Positions 53,277 to 61,457 of a stretch of DNA of 64,000 bases are shown here, piece by piece. A program made the position numbers and the translations under genes. Numbering within the stretch: position 1 is the first letter of the stretch; each line of letters starts with the position of its first letter. The notes under the pieces were generated by a model. It did no database searches. It had not been told where the DNA came from and saw only the letters and a list, made by a program, of their open reading frames with translations. The DNA is taken from the NCBI GenBank assembly GCA_965233705.1, contig CBDDTF010000003.1:1426001-1490000 (forward strand), given 5' to 3'. The DNA is from Algihabitans sp965233705. GTDB taxonomy: Bacteria; Pseudomonadota; Alphaproteobacteria; Kiloniellales; DSM-21159.

Positions 53277-54062
53277 TTATTGGCCGGGCGGCAGGCCCGA
53301 CGCGAGAAACCCGCCATCGACCGCGACCACTTCGCCGGTCACGAAGCTGGCCGCCGGGGACAGCAGGAAGGCGATGACCTCGGCCACCTCCTGGGGCTGG
53401 GCGTAGCGGCGCTGCGGCACCCGGGCGCACCAGGCCGCGCGCACCTCTGCGTTGTGCATCTTCTCGACCAGCGGCGTCTCGATCGGCCCCGGCGCGACCG
53501 CGTTGACGCGCACCTGGCGCGCGGCCAGCTCGACCGCCATCACCTTGGTCATGGTCACCACCCCGCCCTTCGAGGCGCCGTAGGCGACCCGGCCGGCATT
53601 GCCGATCAGGCCGGACACCGAGGCGACGTTGACGATGGCGCCGCCGCGCGCCCGCGACATGCGCTCGAGCGCGGCCCGCGCGACGATGAAGCTGCCGAGC
53701 AGGTTGACCTCGAGGACCTGGCGGAACCAGGCGGCCGAGGTCTGCTCGACCGGCAGGTCGCGACCGATCCCGGCCGAATTGACCACCGCGTCCAGCTCGT
53801 CGTCCTCGCCCAGCAGCGCGTCGAGCGCCGCGGCGACGCTTTCCTCCTTCGCCACGTCCGCCTCGGCCCAGCGCACGCAGGCTTCGAGCCCGTTCGCGCG
53901 CACCCGCTCGGCCAAGGCGTCGAGCGCGTCCCGGTCGGCGTCGAGCACGCGAAGCGCGTAGCCCGCCTGCCGCAGCCGACGTACCGTCTCCAGGCCGATC
54001 CCCGAGGCGCCGCCGGTCACCAGCGCCACCGGGCGCGTCCGACTGTCCAGCGCCCGGCTCAT
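53277..54062 (-). CDS. Short-chain dehydrogenase/reductase
   Basis: The 261-residue classical SDR has the cofactor motif TGGASGIG (about 16-23), NSAG, the catalytic Ser region NVASVSGL and YGASKGG with the Tyr-Lys pair, followed by NAVAPGPIETPLVEKM. The acidic residue after the second strand (RVLDADRDAL) favours NAD(H). It overlaps the upstream PCC gene by four bases. It probably oxidises a hydroxyl in the degradation route coded by this operon. Confidence 0.93.
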   Translation of the reverse strand: MSRALDSRTRPVALVTGGASGIGLETVRRLRQAGYALRVLDADRDALDALAERVRANGLEACVRWAEADVAKEESVAAALDALLGEDDELDAVVNSAGIGRDLPVEQTSAAWFRQVLEVNLLGSFIVARAALERMSRARGGAIVNVASVSGLIGNAGRVAYGASKGGVVTMTKVMAVELAARQVRVNAVAPGPIETPLVEKMHNAEVRAAWCARVPQRRYAQPQEVAEVIAFLLSPAASFVTGEVVAVDGGFLASGLPPGQ

Positions 54063-54448
54063 TGCGGCTGCCACTCCTCGACGGTCAGCTCGAAGGTGAT
54101 GCACACGGGGTTGCGTCCGGCCACGAAGCGGCCGCCGAAGACGCGCCCCTCGGTATCCGCGACGATGCCCGACAGGCTGGCGGTCGGCGTGCCCTCGGCG
54201 TCGGAGCGGATCTCGCCGGTCAGCGAGAGCACTTCGATGGCCGGACCGCGCAGCTCCAGCAGGCGCTCCGCGCCGGTCTCCAGGCAGGCGTCGGACAGGC
54301 TGCCGAGGCCGCCGCGCACGAAGGCGTCGGTGACCCCCTCGGCCAGGCAGAGCTTCTCCAGACTGCCCACGAGGTCTTCGTTCGGGCGGATGCGGGCGTA
54401 GATCACCCGCGTGGTGCGCCCCGCCTCCGCACCGCTCACCCCGGTCAT
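54059..54448 (-). CDS. PCC/DUF296 domain protein, first of a pair
   Basis: The 129-residue protein consists of one plant-and-prokaryote conserved (PCC, DUF296) domain, with RPNEDLVGSLEKLCLAEGVT and FVRGGLGSLSDACLE at the core. The usual C-terminal histidine cluster is absent: the equivalent stretch reads LSGIVADTEGRVFGGRF. It is coupled by four-base overlaps to a second PCC gene upstream and to the SDR gene downstream. Its function in catabolic operons is unknown; DNA binding seems unlikely. Confidence 0.8.
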   Translation of the reverse strand: MTGVSGAEAGRTTRVIYARIRPNEDLVGSLEKLCLAEGVTDAFVRGGLGSLSDACLETGAERLLELRGPAIEVLSLTGEIRSDAEGTPTASLSGIVADTEGRVFGGRFVAGRNPVCITFELTVEEWQPQ

Positions 54449-55026
54449 GCGCGCCGTCCCTCCCAGCGCTGCGGCACAGGCCGCCGTCCCGCGGCGCCCG
54501 CCGCGGCCGGCACGGGCCGAAACAGATTATGGTTGGTCTCGGGATCGAAGGTCTGCGCGATCTCGAAGCCGGAGAACAGCGTGGCGAAGGCGTGCACCGG
54601 CCTATCGCCGACCAGGCAGCGATCGGGCACCAGATGGCCGCCCAGCGCGCGGCCGTCGGCGGCGACGAAGGCGGCATGGCAATGCACCAGCGCCGCCCCG
54701 TCGCCCCCCCGTCCGACCGTGGCGTTGCCGCCGAGCAGCAGCGCGTCGGCCAGCTCGCAGGCGCCGGTATAGGTCGCCAGGCGCAGGCCGCTGGGGTCCG
54801 GCACCGCGGTGCAGTAGGTCAGGCGCGCCCAGCGGCCAGCCAGCAGCGTGATGGCCGCGCTCTGCGCCGCGAGGCGGTCCAGCTCGGCCAGCAGCCCCGC
54901 TTGCAGGCTTCGGCCCGGCGCCAGGACCAGCCGCGCGGTGGTGCGCGGCGCGCCGGCGGCGGCGACGCTGCGCTCGGGGGCGACCGGCCCCGGGTGACGC
55001 AGCAGGCGGGGATGCGGCGCGCTCAC
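54445..55026 (-). CDS. PCC/DUF296 domain protein, second of a pair
   Basis: The 193-residue protein carries one PCC domain after a short N-terminal extension. Unlike its neighbour it keeps the His cluster, LVHCHAAFVAADGRALGGHL, that binds metal in this fold. It starts with a GTG whose GTGA overlaps the ligase stop; the frame is open upstream through the ligase gene, so the start rests on coupling and homology. The two PCC proteins may form a mixed oligomer. Confidence 0.78.
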   Translation of the reverse strand: MSAPHPRLLRHPGPVAPERSVAAAGAPRTTARLVLAPGRSLQAGLLAELDRLAAQSAAITLLAGRWARLTYCTAVPDPSGLRLATYTGACELADALLLGGNATVGRGGDGAALVHCHAAFVAADGRALGGHLVPDRCLVGDRPVHAFATLFSGFEIAQTFDPETNHNLFRPVPAAAGAAGRRPVPQRWEGRRA

Positions 55027-56639
55027 GAGACCGCCTCCACGGGCTGCTCGTCCGTAAGACGCGCCTCGATGGCGGCGCGCACCAGCTTCTTGGTGACCTT
55101 GCCGTAGCCCGACTTGGGCAGCTCGTCGAAGAAGAGCAGGTCGCGCGGCTGCTTGTAGCGGGCGATCCGCTCGGCCATCCAGGCGCGCAGCTCGGCCACG
55201 TCCAGGCTGGCCCCGGGCTGCAGCACCAGGGCGGCCGCCCCGGCCTCGCCCCACTTGGGGTCGGGCAGCCCGACCACCGCGACCTCGCGGATCGCCGGGT
55301 GGGTCAGCAGCTTCTCCTCGATCTCGCGCGGATAGATGTTGGAGCCGCCGGAGATGTACATGTCGGACTCGCGCCCGGTGATGTAGAGGAAGCCCGCCGC
55401 ATCCAGGTGGCCCAGGTCGCCGGTGCGGAACCAGCCGTCGCGGAAGGCCTTGGCATTGGCCTCGGGGTTGTCGAAGTAGCCGGCGAAGACCGCCGGGCCG
55501 ATCACGCAGATCTCGCCCGTCTCGCCCGGCGGCAGCTCCCGACCCGCGTCGTCCTGGATCGAGATCTGCATGCCGGTGCGCGCGAAGCCGCAGGTGCCGA
55601 TGCGGCCCTGCACCGCGTCGTCGGGATCGTGCAACGCGGGCGGCAGCACGGTGATGTTGCCGGTCACCTCGCCCAGGCCGAAGTACTGCACCAGAACCTT
55701 GCCCAGCTTGCGCAGCGCCACCTGCTGGTCGGCGCGGTACATCGGCGCCCCGGCATAGACCACATACTTCAGGGAGGAGAGGTCGAAGTCCCCGATCGCC
55801 GGGTCCTCGACCAACCGCTTGACGATGGTCGGCACGGTGAAGACGTTGGTCACCCGGTGCCGCGCGATCAGCGCGAAGGCCTCGCGCGGGTCGAGCCGCT
55901 CGCCGCGCGGCAGGATCGAGGGGACGGCCCGGGCCACCTGCACGAGCTGGTGGATGCCGGCGCCGTGCGACAGCGGCGCGACCACCAGCGAGGCGTCGGC
56001 CTCGGTCATGCCCGGCATCAGGTCGGCCAGGTGGTTGGTGATCACGAAGGCCATCTGGCCGTGGGTCAGCACCGCCGCCTTGGGGTGGCCGGTGGTGCCC
56101 GAGGTGAAGAAGAACCAGCAGGGATCGTCGCGCTCCACCGCCATGGCCGGCAGCGGCGCCTCGGCCTCCTCCAGCAGCGCCTCGTAGGCGCTCTCGCCCG
56201 CGCGCGGCCGGCCGATGGCGATCACGCTGTCCAGCGCCGGCGCAGCCGCGCGGCAGGCATCGGCGTGGTCGGGGAAGGCCGCGTCGTAGATCAGCGCCTT
56301 GGCGCCGCTGGCCTTGGCGATGTAGGCCACGTCCTGCGGCGTCAGGCGGTAATTGGTCGGCACCCAGACCGCGCCCAGGCGGAAGGCGACGAACAGGCTC
56401 TCGAACAGGGCGTTGTTGTTGCGCGACTGGACCAGGATGCGGTCGCCCTTGCCTAGGCCGCGCGCGGCCAGCGCCGCGGCGATGCGGCCGACGCGCGCCT
56501 CCAGCTCGGCCCAGCTCCAGCGCCTGTCGCCCCAGATCAGGCCGGGCCGCTCGGGAAAGCGCCGGGCCGCCTGGGTCAGCAGCGTGGCGAGATTCATGAC
56601 CCGCGTGGACACGGGCCGCCACCCGACCGGATCGCTCAT
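55023..56639 (-). CDS. AMP-forming acyl-CoA synthetase (ANL superfamily)
   Basis: The 538-residue enzyme activates a carboxylic acid to its CoA thioester. The P-loop is FFTSGTTGHPKAAVLTHG, the A5 motif is YFGLGEVTGN, the hinge region is WFRTGDLGHLDAAGFLYITG and the catalytic lysine is in PKSGYGKVTKK. The length is typical. It overlaps the thiolase gene by four bases. The acid is presumably the one imported by the TRAP system. Confidence 0.93.
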   Translation of the reverse strand: MSDPVGWRPVSTRVMNLATLLTQAARRFPERPGLIWGDRRWSWAELEARVGRIAAALAARGLGKGDRILVQSRNNNALFESLFVAFRLGAVWVPTNYRLTPQDVAYIAKASGAKALIYDAAFPDHADACRAAAPALDSVIAIGRPRAGESAYEALLEEAEAPLPAMAVERDDPCWFFFTSGTTGHPKAAVLTHGQMAFVITNHLADLMPGMTEADASLVVAPLSHGAGIHQLVQVARAVPSILPRGERLDPREAFALIARHRVTNVFTVPTIVKRLVEDPAIGDFDLSSLKYVVYAGAPMYRADQQVALRKLGKVLVQYFGLGEVTGNITVLPPALHDPDDAVQGRIGTCGFARTGMQISIQDDAGRELPPGETGEICVIGPAVFAGYFDNPEANAKAFRDGWFRTGDLGHLDAAGFLYITGRESDMYISGGSNIYPREIEEKLLTHPAIREVAVVGLPDPKWGEAGAAALVLQPGASLDVAELRAWMAERIARYKQPRDLLFFDELPKSGYGKVTKKLVRAAIEARLTDEQPVEAVS

Positions 56640-57799
56640 CGCACCCGCTCCAGCACCGAGACGTAGTTGGCGACGGCGGCGCCGCCCATGTTAAACACCC
56701 CCGCCAGCCGGGCGTCGGGAAGCTGCATCTCCCCGGCCTCGCCGGCGAGCTGCATCGCCGCCATGACGTGCTGGGAGACGCCGGTGGCGCCGACCGGATG
56801 GCCCTTGGCCTTGAGACCGCCGGAGGGGTTGACCGGCAGGCGCCCGTCCTTCTCCACCCAGCCCTCTGCGATCGCCCGGTGGCCCTCGCCGCGCGGGGTC
56901 AGGCCCATGGCCTCGTACTCGATCAGCTCGGCGATGGTGAAGCAGTCGTGGGTCTCCACGAAGGAGAGGTCGTCGAGCGTCAGCCCGGCCCGCTGCAGCG
57001 CCTGGCTCCAGGCCCGCGCCCCGCCCTCGAACCAGGTGCGCGCGCGTCGGCTGAGCGGCAGGAAATCGTTCACCTGGGCGGCCGCGCGCAGCGCGATCGC
57101 GCGCGGCGCCGCCAGCGCGGCCTCGAAGTCGCTGAGCACCAGCGCGGCCGCGCCGTCGGAGATCATCGAGCAGTCGGTGCGGCGCAGCGGCGCGGCGACG
57201 TAGGGGTTCTTGTCGGACACCGCGTCGCAGAAGTCGAAGCCCAGATCCTTGCGCATGTGGGCGTAGGGATTGACCGCCCCGTTGCGGTGGTTCTTCGCGG
57301 CTATGCGGGCGAGCGTCCGGCCCTGGTCGCCGTACTGCTGGAAGTAGGACTTGGCGATCTCGGCAAAGACGCCGGCGAAGCCGCCCTGCACGCCGGCCTC
57401 CTCGGCGCGGTAGCTGGCGCCCAGCAGGATGTCGCCGGCTTCGGCGGTCGACACGCCGGTCATCTTCTCGACGCCCACCACCAGCACGTGGCGCGCCGTC
57501 TTCGCGCCGATCGCCGCCAGCCCGGCGTGAACCGCGGCGGAGCCGGTGGCGCAGGCATTCTCCACCCGGGTCGCCGGTACGTGGCGCAGCTCCGTCTGCC
57601 CCAGCGCCACCAGTGCCGCCTGGAAATCCTGCTTGGAAAAGCCGTTGTTGAAGGTGCCGAGGAAGATCGCGTCGACCGCCTCGGGTGCGAGTCCGGCGTG
57701 CTGCAGGGCCGCGCCGGCCACCTCGGCGATCAGGTCTTCGGCCTCGGCGTCCTCGCGCTTGCCGAAGCGGCTGTGCGCCCATCCGGTAATGCAGGGCAT
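56636..57799 (-). CDS. Thiolase family protein (acetyl-CoA acetyltransferase/SCP2-like)
   Basis: The 387-residue thiolase has the nucleophilic Cys in VENACATGSAAVHAG, the NEAF-equivalent HDCFTIAELIEYEAMGL and the GHPVGATGVSQH active-site His motif; HDCF marks the SCPx/lipid-transfer type group. It would cleave or condense 3-oxoacyl-CoA. The start at 57799 has GGGAGG upstream. It is the first gene of the operon and is divergent from an Lrp-type regulator. Confidence 0.92.
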   Translation of the reverse strand: MPCITGWAHSRFGKREDAEAEDLIAEVAGAALQHAGLAPEAVDAIFLGTFNNGFSKQDFQAALVALGQTELRHVPATRVENACATGSAAVHAGLAAIGAKTARHVLVVGVEKMTGVSTAEAGDILLGASYRAEEAGVQGGFAGVFAEIAKSYFQQYGDQGRTLARIAAKNHRNGAVNPYAHMRKDLGFDFCDAVSDKNPYVAAPLRRTDCSMISDGAAALVLSDFEAALAAPRAIALRAAAQVNDFLPLSRRARTWFEGGARAWSQALQRAGLTLDDLSFVETHDCFTIAELIEYEAMGLTPRGEGHRAIAEGWVEKDGRLPVNPSGGLKAKGHPVGATGVSQHVMAAMQLAGEAGEMQLPDARLAGVFNMGGAAVANYVSVLERVR

Positions 57800-57927
57800 C
57801 TCTGCTTCCTCCCCCGATTTTCCGGAGATACTATCTGTAAGAGAGCGCAAAGTGCTTGCAATTCTCCGATGCCGAGCGTTAGCATTTGCATGGTTCATGC
57901 GAGCGAAGCATCTAATGAGGGCGTTGC
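57800..57927. promoter_or_regulatory. Divergent promoter region of thiolase operon and lrp-type gene
   Basis: This 128-base AT-richer gap contains repeated GCAT/ATGC blocks (GCATTTGCATGGTTCATGC, then GCGAAGCAT) close to the regulator start, plus GCAAAGTGCTTGC. Such phased short palindromes suit binding by an oligomeric Lrp protein. No exact operator is claimed. Confidence 0.4.
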
Positions 57928-58389
57928 ATGCGTGAAATAGACGATATGGACAGAAAAATCCTGCGCGTGCTCCAGGCGGACGGTGCGCTCAATGCCGGCG
58001 AAGTGGCCGAGCGGGTGGGCCTGTCGCAGTCGCCCTGCTGGCGCCGCATCGCGCGTCTGGAGGAGGAAGGCGTGATCCTCGGCCGCAGCGTGCTGCTCGA
58101 CCACAAGAAGCTCGGCTTCAAGACGGTGATCTTCGTGCGCATCCGCCTCTCGGCGCACGGCCGCAAGTCGCTCGACGAGTTCGCCAAGGCGGCCGCCGCG
58201 CTGCCGGAGGTGCAGGTGGTCCAGCTCCTGCTGGGCGAGATCGACTACCGCCTGCGGGTGGTGGTGCGCGACCTGGATGACTACAATCGCCTGTTGCGCG
58301 AGCACCTCGTCAACCTGCCCGGGGTGCAGGAGATCGAATCGAGCGTGCTGCTCGACGAGACCAAGAACACCTCGGCCCTGCCCCTGTAG
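57928..58389 (+). CDS. Lrp/AsnC-family transcriptional regulator
   Basis: The 153-residue protein has an N-terminal helix-turn-helix (GALNAGEVAERVGLSQSPCW, about 17-36) and an AsnC/RAM ligand-binding domain (LPEVQVVQLLLGEIDYRLRV). It is divergent from the thiolase-ligase operon, its likely target, and is followed after 21 bases by an AraC-type gene. Confidence 0.93.
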   Translation: MREIDDMDRKILRVLQADGALNAGEVAERVGLSQSPCWRRIARLEEEGVILGRSVLLDHKKLGFKTVIFVRIRLSAHGRKSLDEFAKAAAALPEVQVVQLLLGEIDYRLRVVVRDLDDYNRLLREHLVNLPGVQEIESSVLLDETKNTSALPL

Positions 58390-58410
58390 CGGGGCGCGGA
58401 GCGGCTGGAG

Positions 58411-59232
58411 ATGAGACCCGAGAGCTTCACCTACGCGGCCGGCACCGGCCCGCTGATCCGCGAGACGGCGGTCTTCAACCAGGCCGGCGCGGCCGGCACG
58501 CGCCTGCACTTCCACGAGGAGGCGCAGCTCGTCCTGGTGACGGCCGGCCGCCGCCGCCTGGAGATCGACGGCGACCCGGTGACGCTGGAGGCGGGCAGCC
58601 TCTGCCTGATCGCCGCACAGACCGCGCACCGCGCGCTGGCGCCCCGCCGCGCGGGCGACGCCGCGCCGGCGGCGACCCACGCGCTTACCCTCTACTGCGC
58701 GTCGGAGCTTCTGCCCGCCGTGCTGCGCCGGCTGCTTGCCCGGCATCCCTGGGCCGGCTTCGACCTGCCGCAGAGCGCCGCCAAGACCGCCCGATCCAAC
58801 CGGGCCGAACTGACGGAGGCCCTGGTCGAGACCCTGACCGCCCGGGCCCTGCGCGGCCAGTTCCACGCCCTCGCCGCCCCCCGGCCGCCGGCCCTCGGCC
58901 GCCGCCCGGCGCACCTGGCCGACACGGCCGAGCTGCTGCTGGAGGACGTGCCGGTGGGCGAGGTGGCCCGCCGGCTGGGGATGTCGCGCGAGGGCTACAC
59001 CCGCAGCTTCACCCGCCTGTTCGGCTTGCCGCCCCAGGCCTACCGCCTCAACCGCCGGCTCAACCTGGCCCGCGCGCTGCTGCGCCAGGGCGAGGCGGTC
59101 TCCGCCGTCGCCCACCAGGCGCGCTTCAGCGACCAGAGCCATTTCGGGCGCGCCTTCTTCGCCGCCTTCGGCACCAGCCCGGCCCGCTACCGCGCCGCGG
59201 TGCGGCCGGGCGAAGCCGCCCCCCGCGCCTGA
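58411..59232 (+). CDS. AraC-family transcriptional regulator
   Basis: The 273-residue protein has an N-terminal cupin sensor (LHFHEEAQLVLVTAGRRRLE; about 25-100) and a C-terminal AraC double helix-turn-helix (about 165-262, with GEVARRLGMSREGYTRSFTR and VAHQARFSDQSHFGRAFFAA). It is probably co-transcribed with the Lrp-type gene. The target could be the downstream TauE/SafE gene. Confidence 0.92.
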   Translation: MRPESFTYAAGTGPLIRETAVFNQAGAAGTRLHFHEEAQLVLVTAGRRRLEIDGDPVTLEAGSLCLIAAQTAHRALAPRRAGDAAPAATHALTLYCASELLPAVLRRLLARHPWAGFDLPQSAAKTARSNRAELTEALVETLTARALRGQFHALAAPRPPALGRRPAHLADTAELLLEDVPVGEVARRLGMSREGYTRSFTRLFGLPPQAYRLNRRLNLARALLRQGEAVSAVAHQARFSDQSHFGRAFFAAFGTSPARYRAAVRPGEAAPRA

Positions 59233-59290
59233 TCACACCCGTTCCAGACCGCCGCGCGCCGCCCCGCCATACTCGCGCCCGAGCGCAACC

Positions 59291-59352
59291 GAGCAGGTTG
59301 TGATCGTCTGGGCCCGCTCCCGCGGGTCCGCCGATCACAAGACACCCGCTCT
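59291..59352. repeat. Dispersed palindromic repeat, copy D (first hairpin only)
   Basis: GAGCAGGTTGTGATCGTCTG and CCGCCGATCACAAGACACC are the arms of the first hairpin, with a GGGCCCGC...GCGGGTCC centre. The second hairpin seen in copies B and C is missing. It sits just upstream of the TauE/SafE gene and may contribute to its leader. Confidence 0.85.
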
Positions 59353-59368
59353 CCATTGAAGGCAGGGC

Positions 59369-60112
59369 ATGGACGCACCCACACTGCTCGTTCTGATCGG
59401 CGCCGGCATCCTCGGCGGCGGCGCCAACGCCATCGCCGGGGGCGGGACCTTCTTCACCTTCCCCGCGATGATCGCCACCGGGCTCGATCCGCTGACCGCC
59501 AACGCCTCCAACGCGGTGGCCATCTATCCGGGCCATGCGGCTGCCGTGCCGGCCTATCGGCGCGAGTTGCGCGCGCTCGGCCCGCGGCTGCTGACCCGCG
59601 GCCTGGTCGCCGGCGCCGGCGGCCTGATCGGCGCCGGGCTGCTGATCGCGACCGGCGAGGCGATCTTCACCTCGCTGGTGCCCTGGCTGCTGCTGCTGGC
59701 GACGCTGATCTTCTGGGCCAGCGGCCAGCTCTACCGCCTGACCAAGGCCGCACGCATCGACTCCCCGGCCATGGTCCTGGCGATCCAGTTCGTCTTCTCG
59801 GTCTACGGCGGCTACTTCGGCGCCGGTCTGGGCGTGCTGCTGATGGCGGCGCTGACCCTGATCGGCGTCAGCGACGTGCAGAGCGCCAACGCCCAGAAGA
59901 ACTTCCTGGCGACGGTCATCACCACCATCTCGGTCGGCATCTTCATCGCCGCCGGCGTGGTCGCCTGGCCGGCCACCCTGGCGGTGCTGGTCGGCGCCAC
60001 CATCGGCGGCTACTTCGGCGCCCGGCTGGCGCGGCGCATCCCCGGCAAGGCGCTGCGGCTGTGCATCGTCGCCTTCGGCTTCTTCCTCTCGGCCTACTAC
60101 TTCTTCAAGTAG
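59369..60112 (+). CDS. TauE/SafE-family sulfite/anion exporter-like permease
   Basis: The 247-residue membrane protein has about eight hydrophobic helices in two halves, with the family-typical GGGANAIAGGGTFFTFPAMI at the N-terminus and YGGYFGAGLGVLLMAAL midway. TauE/SafE proteins move sulfite, sulfoacetate or other organic anions; the substrate here is unknown. It is convergent with the aco genes. Confidence 0.92.
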   Translation: MDAPTLLVLIGAGILGGGANAIAGGGTFFTFPAMIATGLDPLTANASNAVAIYPGHAAAVPAYRRELRALGPRLLTRGLVAGAGGLIGAGLLIATGEAIFTSLVPWLLLLATLIFWASGQLYRLTKAARIDSPAMVLAIQFVFSVYGGYFGAGLGVLLMAALTLIGVSDVQSANAQKNFLATVITTISVGIFIAAGVVAWPATLAVLVGATIGGYFGARLARRIPGKALRLCIVAFGFFLSAYYFFK

Positions 60113-60151
60113 GCGGATCGGCGCCCGCGAAGGCGCCGCAGCGCCGCAGCG

Positions 60152-61279
60152 TCACCCCGCCATGAAGCCGGCGAGCAGGCTGTTGACCTCGCCGCTGCGT
60201 TCCATGTGCGGCAGGTGGCCGGTCTCGGCCAGGCGGGTGACGCGCACCCGCTCGGGCAGCCCCTCGGCGTGGCTGGCCGGCAGCACCGCGTCGGCCTCGC
60301 CCCAGATCACCTGGACCGGCAGGTCGAGCCCCTCCAGGGCGCCGCGCAGCTCGGCCGTCTGCCGGCCGCCGGCGAAGTTCGCCGCGGCCAGGGCGCGCAG
60401 CGCCGCCTCGGCGCCGTCGAGCCGCTTGTAGCGCTTGACCTGCTCGATCATGTCCGCGGTGATCAGCGTCTTGTCGGCGACGAGCTGCTCAAGCACGGCG
60501 CGCAGCTTGCGGTCGCGCTTTTCCGTGATGAAGCCCTCGATGAAATCGGCATTGACCTCCGGCCCCAGGCCGCCGGGCGCGATCAGCGTCAGGCTCGCCA
60601 CCCGCTCCGGCGCCTGGTGGGCGAGCTGCAGACAGACCGCGCCGCCCAGCGAGTGGCCGACCAGGTGCGCCGCGGGCAGCTCCAGCGCCGCCAGCAGCTC
60701 CTCCACCTTGGCCGCCAGGCCGGCCACGCTGGCGTCGGGGATCTGCTTGGCCGATCCGCCGTGGCCGGGCAGGTCGATGGCGTAGGCCGGACGCGCCTGG
60801 CCCAGGGTCAGGTGGTTGAACATCCAGGACTGGTGGTCGGCGCCGAAGCCGTGAATCAACAGCGCCGGCACGGCGCCGGGTGCCGGCGTCTCCGGCGCGG
60901 CCAGCAGGTACTGCAGGCGCAGGCCGCCGGCCTCGACGCTGCGCGGCTCCGGCCCCGCCTCCTCGGCGTCCTCGGCCGGGACGAACTCCGCCTGGAAGCG
61001 GGCGACGAAGGCGTCGATCTCCGCGTCGTCCACGCTATCCTCCGCCACCACGCCGAGCAGCGCGCCGACCGGCAGGGTCTCGCCGGGGCCGGCGACGATG
61101 CGGCGCAGCTTGCCGCCCACCGGGCTCTCGAAGACGTTGGTGATCTTGCTGGTCTCGATCTCCAGGATCTCCTGGCCGGCGGCGATGGTGTCGCCCTCGG
61201 CGACGCTCCACTCGACCAGGGTGCCCTCCTGCATGGCCAGGCCCCACTTGGGCATGACGATCGCTTCGATAGACGCCAA
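60152..61279 (-). CDS. acoC: Acetoin dehydrogenase E2-like: lipoyl domain fused to alpha/beta hydrolase
   Basis: The 375-residue protein has an N-terminal lipoyl domain (1-80) with the lipoylated lysine in EIETSKITNVFES, then an alpha/beta hydrolase domain (about 115-375) with GHSLGG as nucleophile elbow and a late GHLPHME His. This fusion is characteristic of AcoC, the acetyltransferase of acetoin dehydrogenase. No dihydrolipoamide dehydrogenase (acoL) is in the window. It lies 178 bases after acoB, a gap with no other gene. Confidence 0.93.
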   Translation of the reverse strand: MASIEAIVMPKWGLAMQEGTLVEWSVAEGDTIAAGQEILEIETSKITNVFESPVGGKLRRIVAGPGETLPVGALLGVVAEDSVDDAEIDAFVARFQAEFVPAEDAEEAGPEPRSVEAGGLRLQYLLAAPETPAPGAVPALLIHGFGADHQSWMFNHLTLGQARPAYAIDLPGHGGSAKQIPDASVAGLAAKVEELLAALELPAAHLVGHSLGGAVCLQLAHQAPERVASLTLIAPGGLGPEVNADFIEGFITEKRDRKLRAVLEQLVADKTLITADMIEQVKRYKRLDGAEAALRALAAANFAGGRQTAELRGALEGLDLPVQVIWGEADAVLPASHAEGLPERVRVTRLAETGHLPHMERSGEVNSLLAGFMAG

Positions 61280-61457
61280 GAGTCTCGTCCTTTCCTCGGG
61301 CTTGATTTCGGGCTTCGGCCGGCCCGGTCAGCGGCGGGCACCGCCGGCACCGACCACCCGGCGCCGGCCGCGCAGGTCTGAGTGAAGCCGCGCTGCGCGG
61401 CCCGCCCTCGCCGCGACGCCGTCCCTCCGGCCCGCAGCCCACGCCCCGGGCCGCCGC

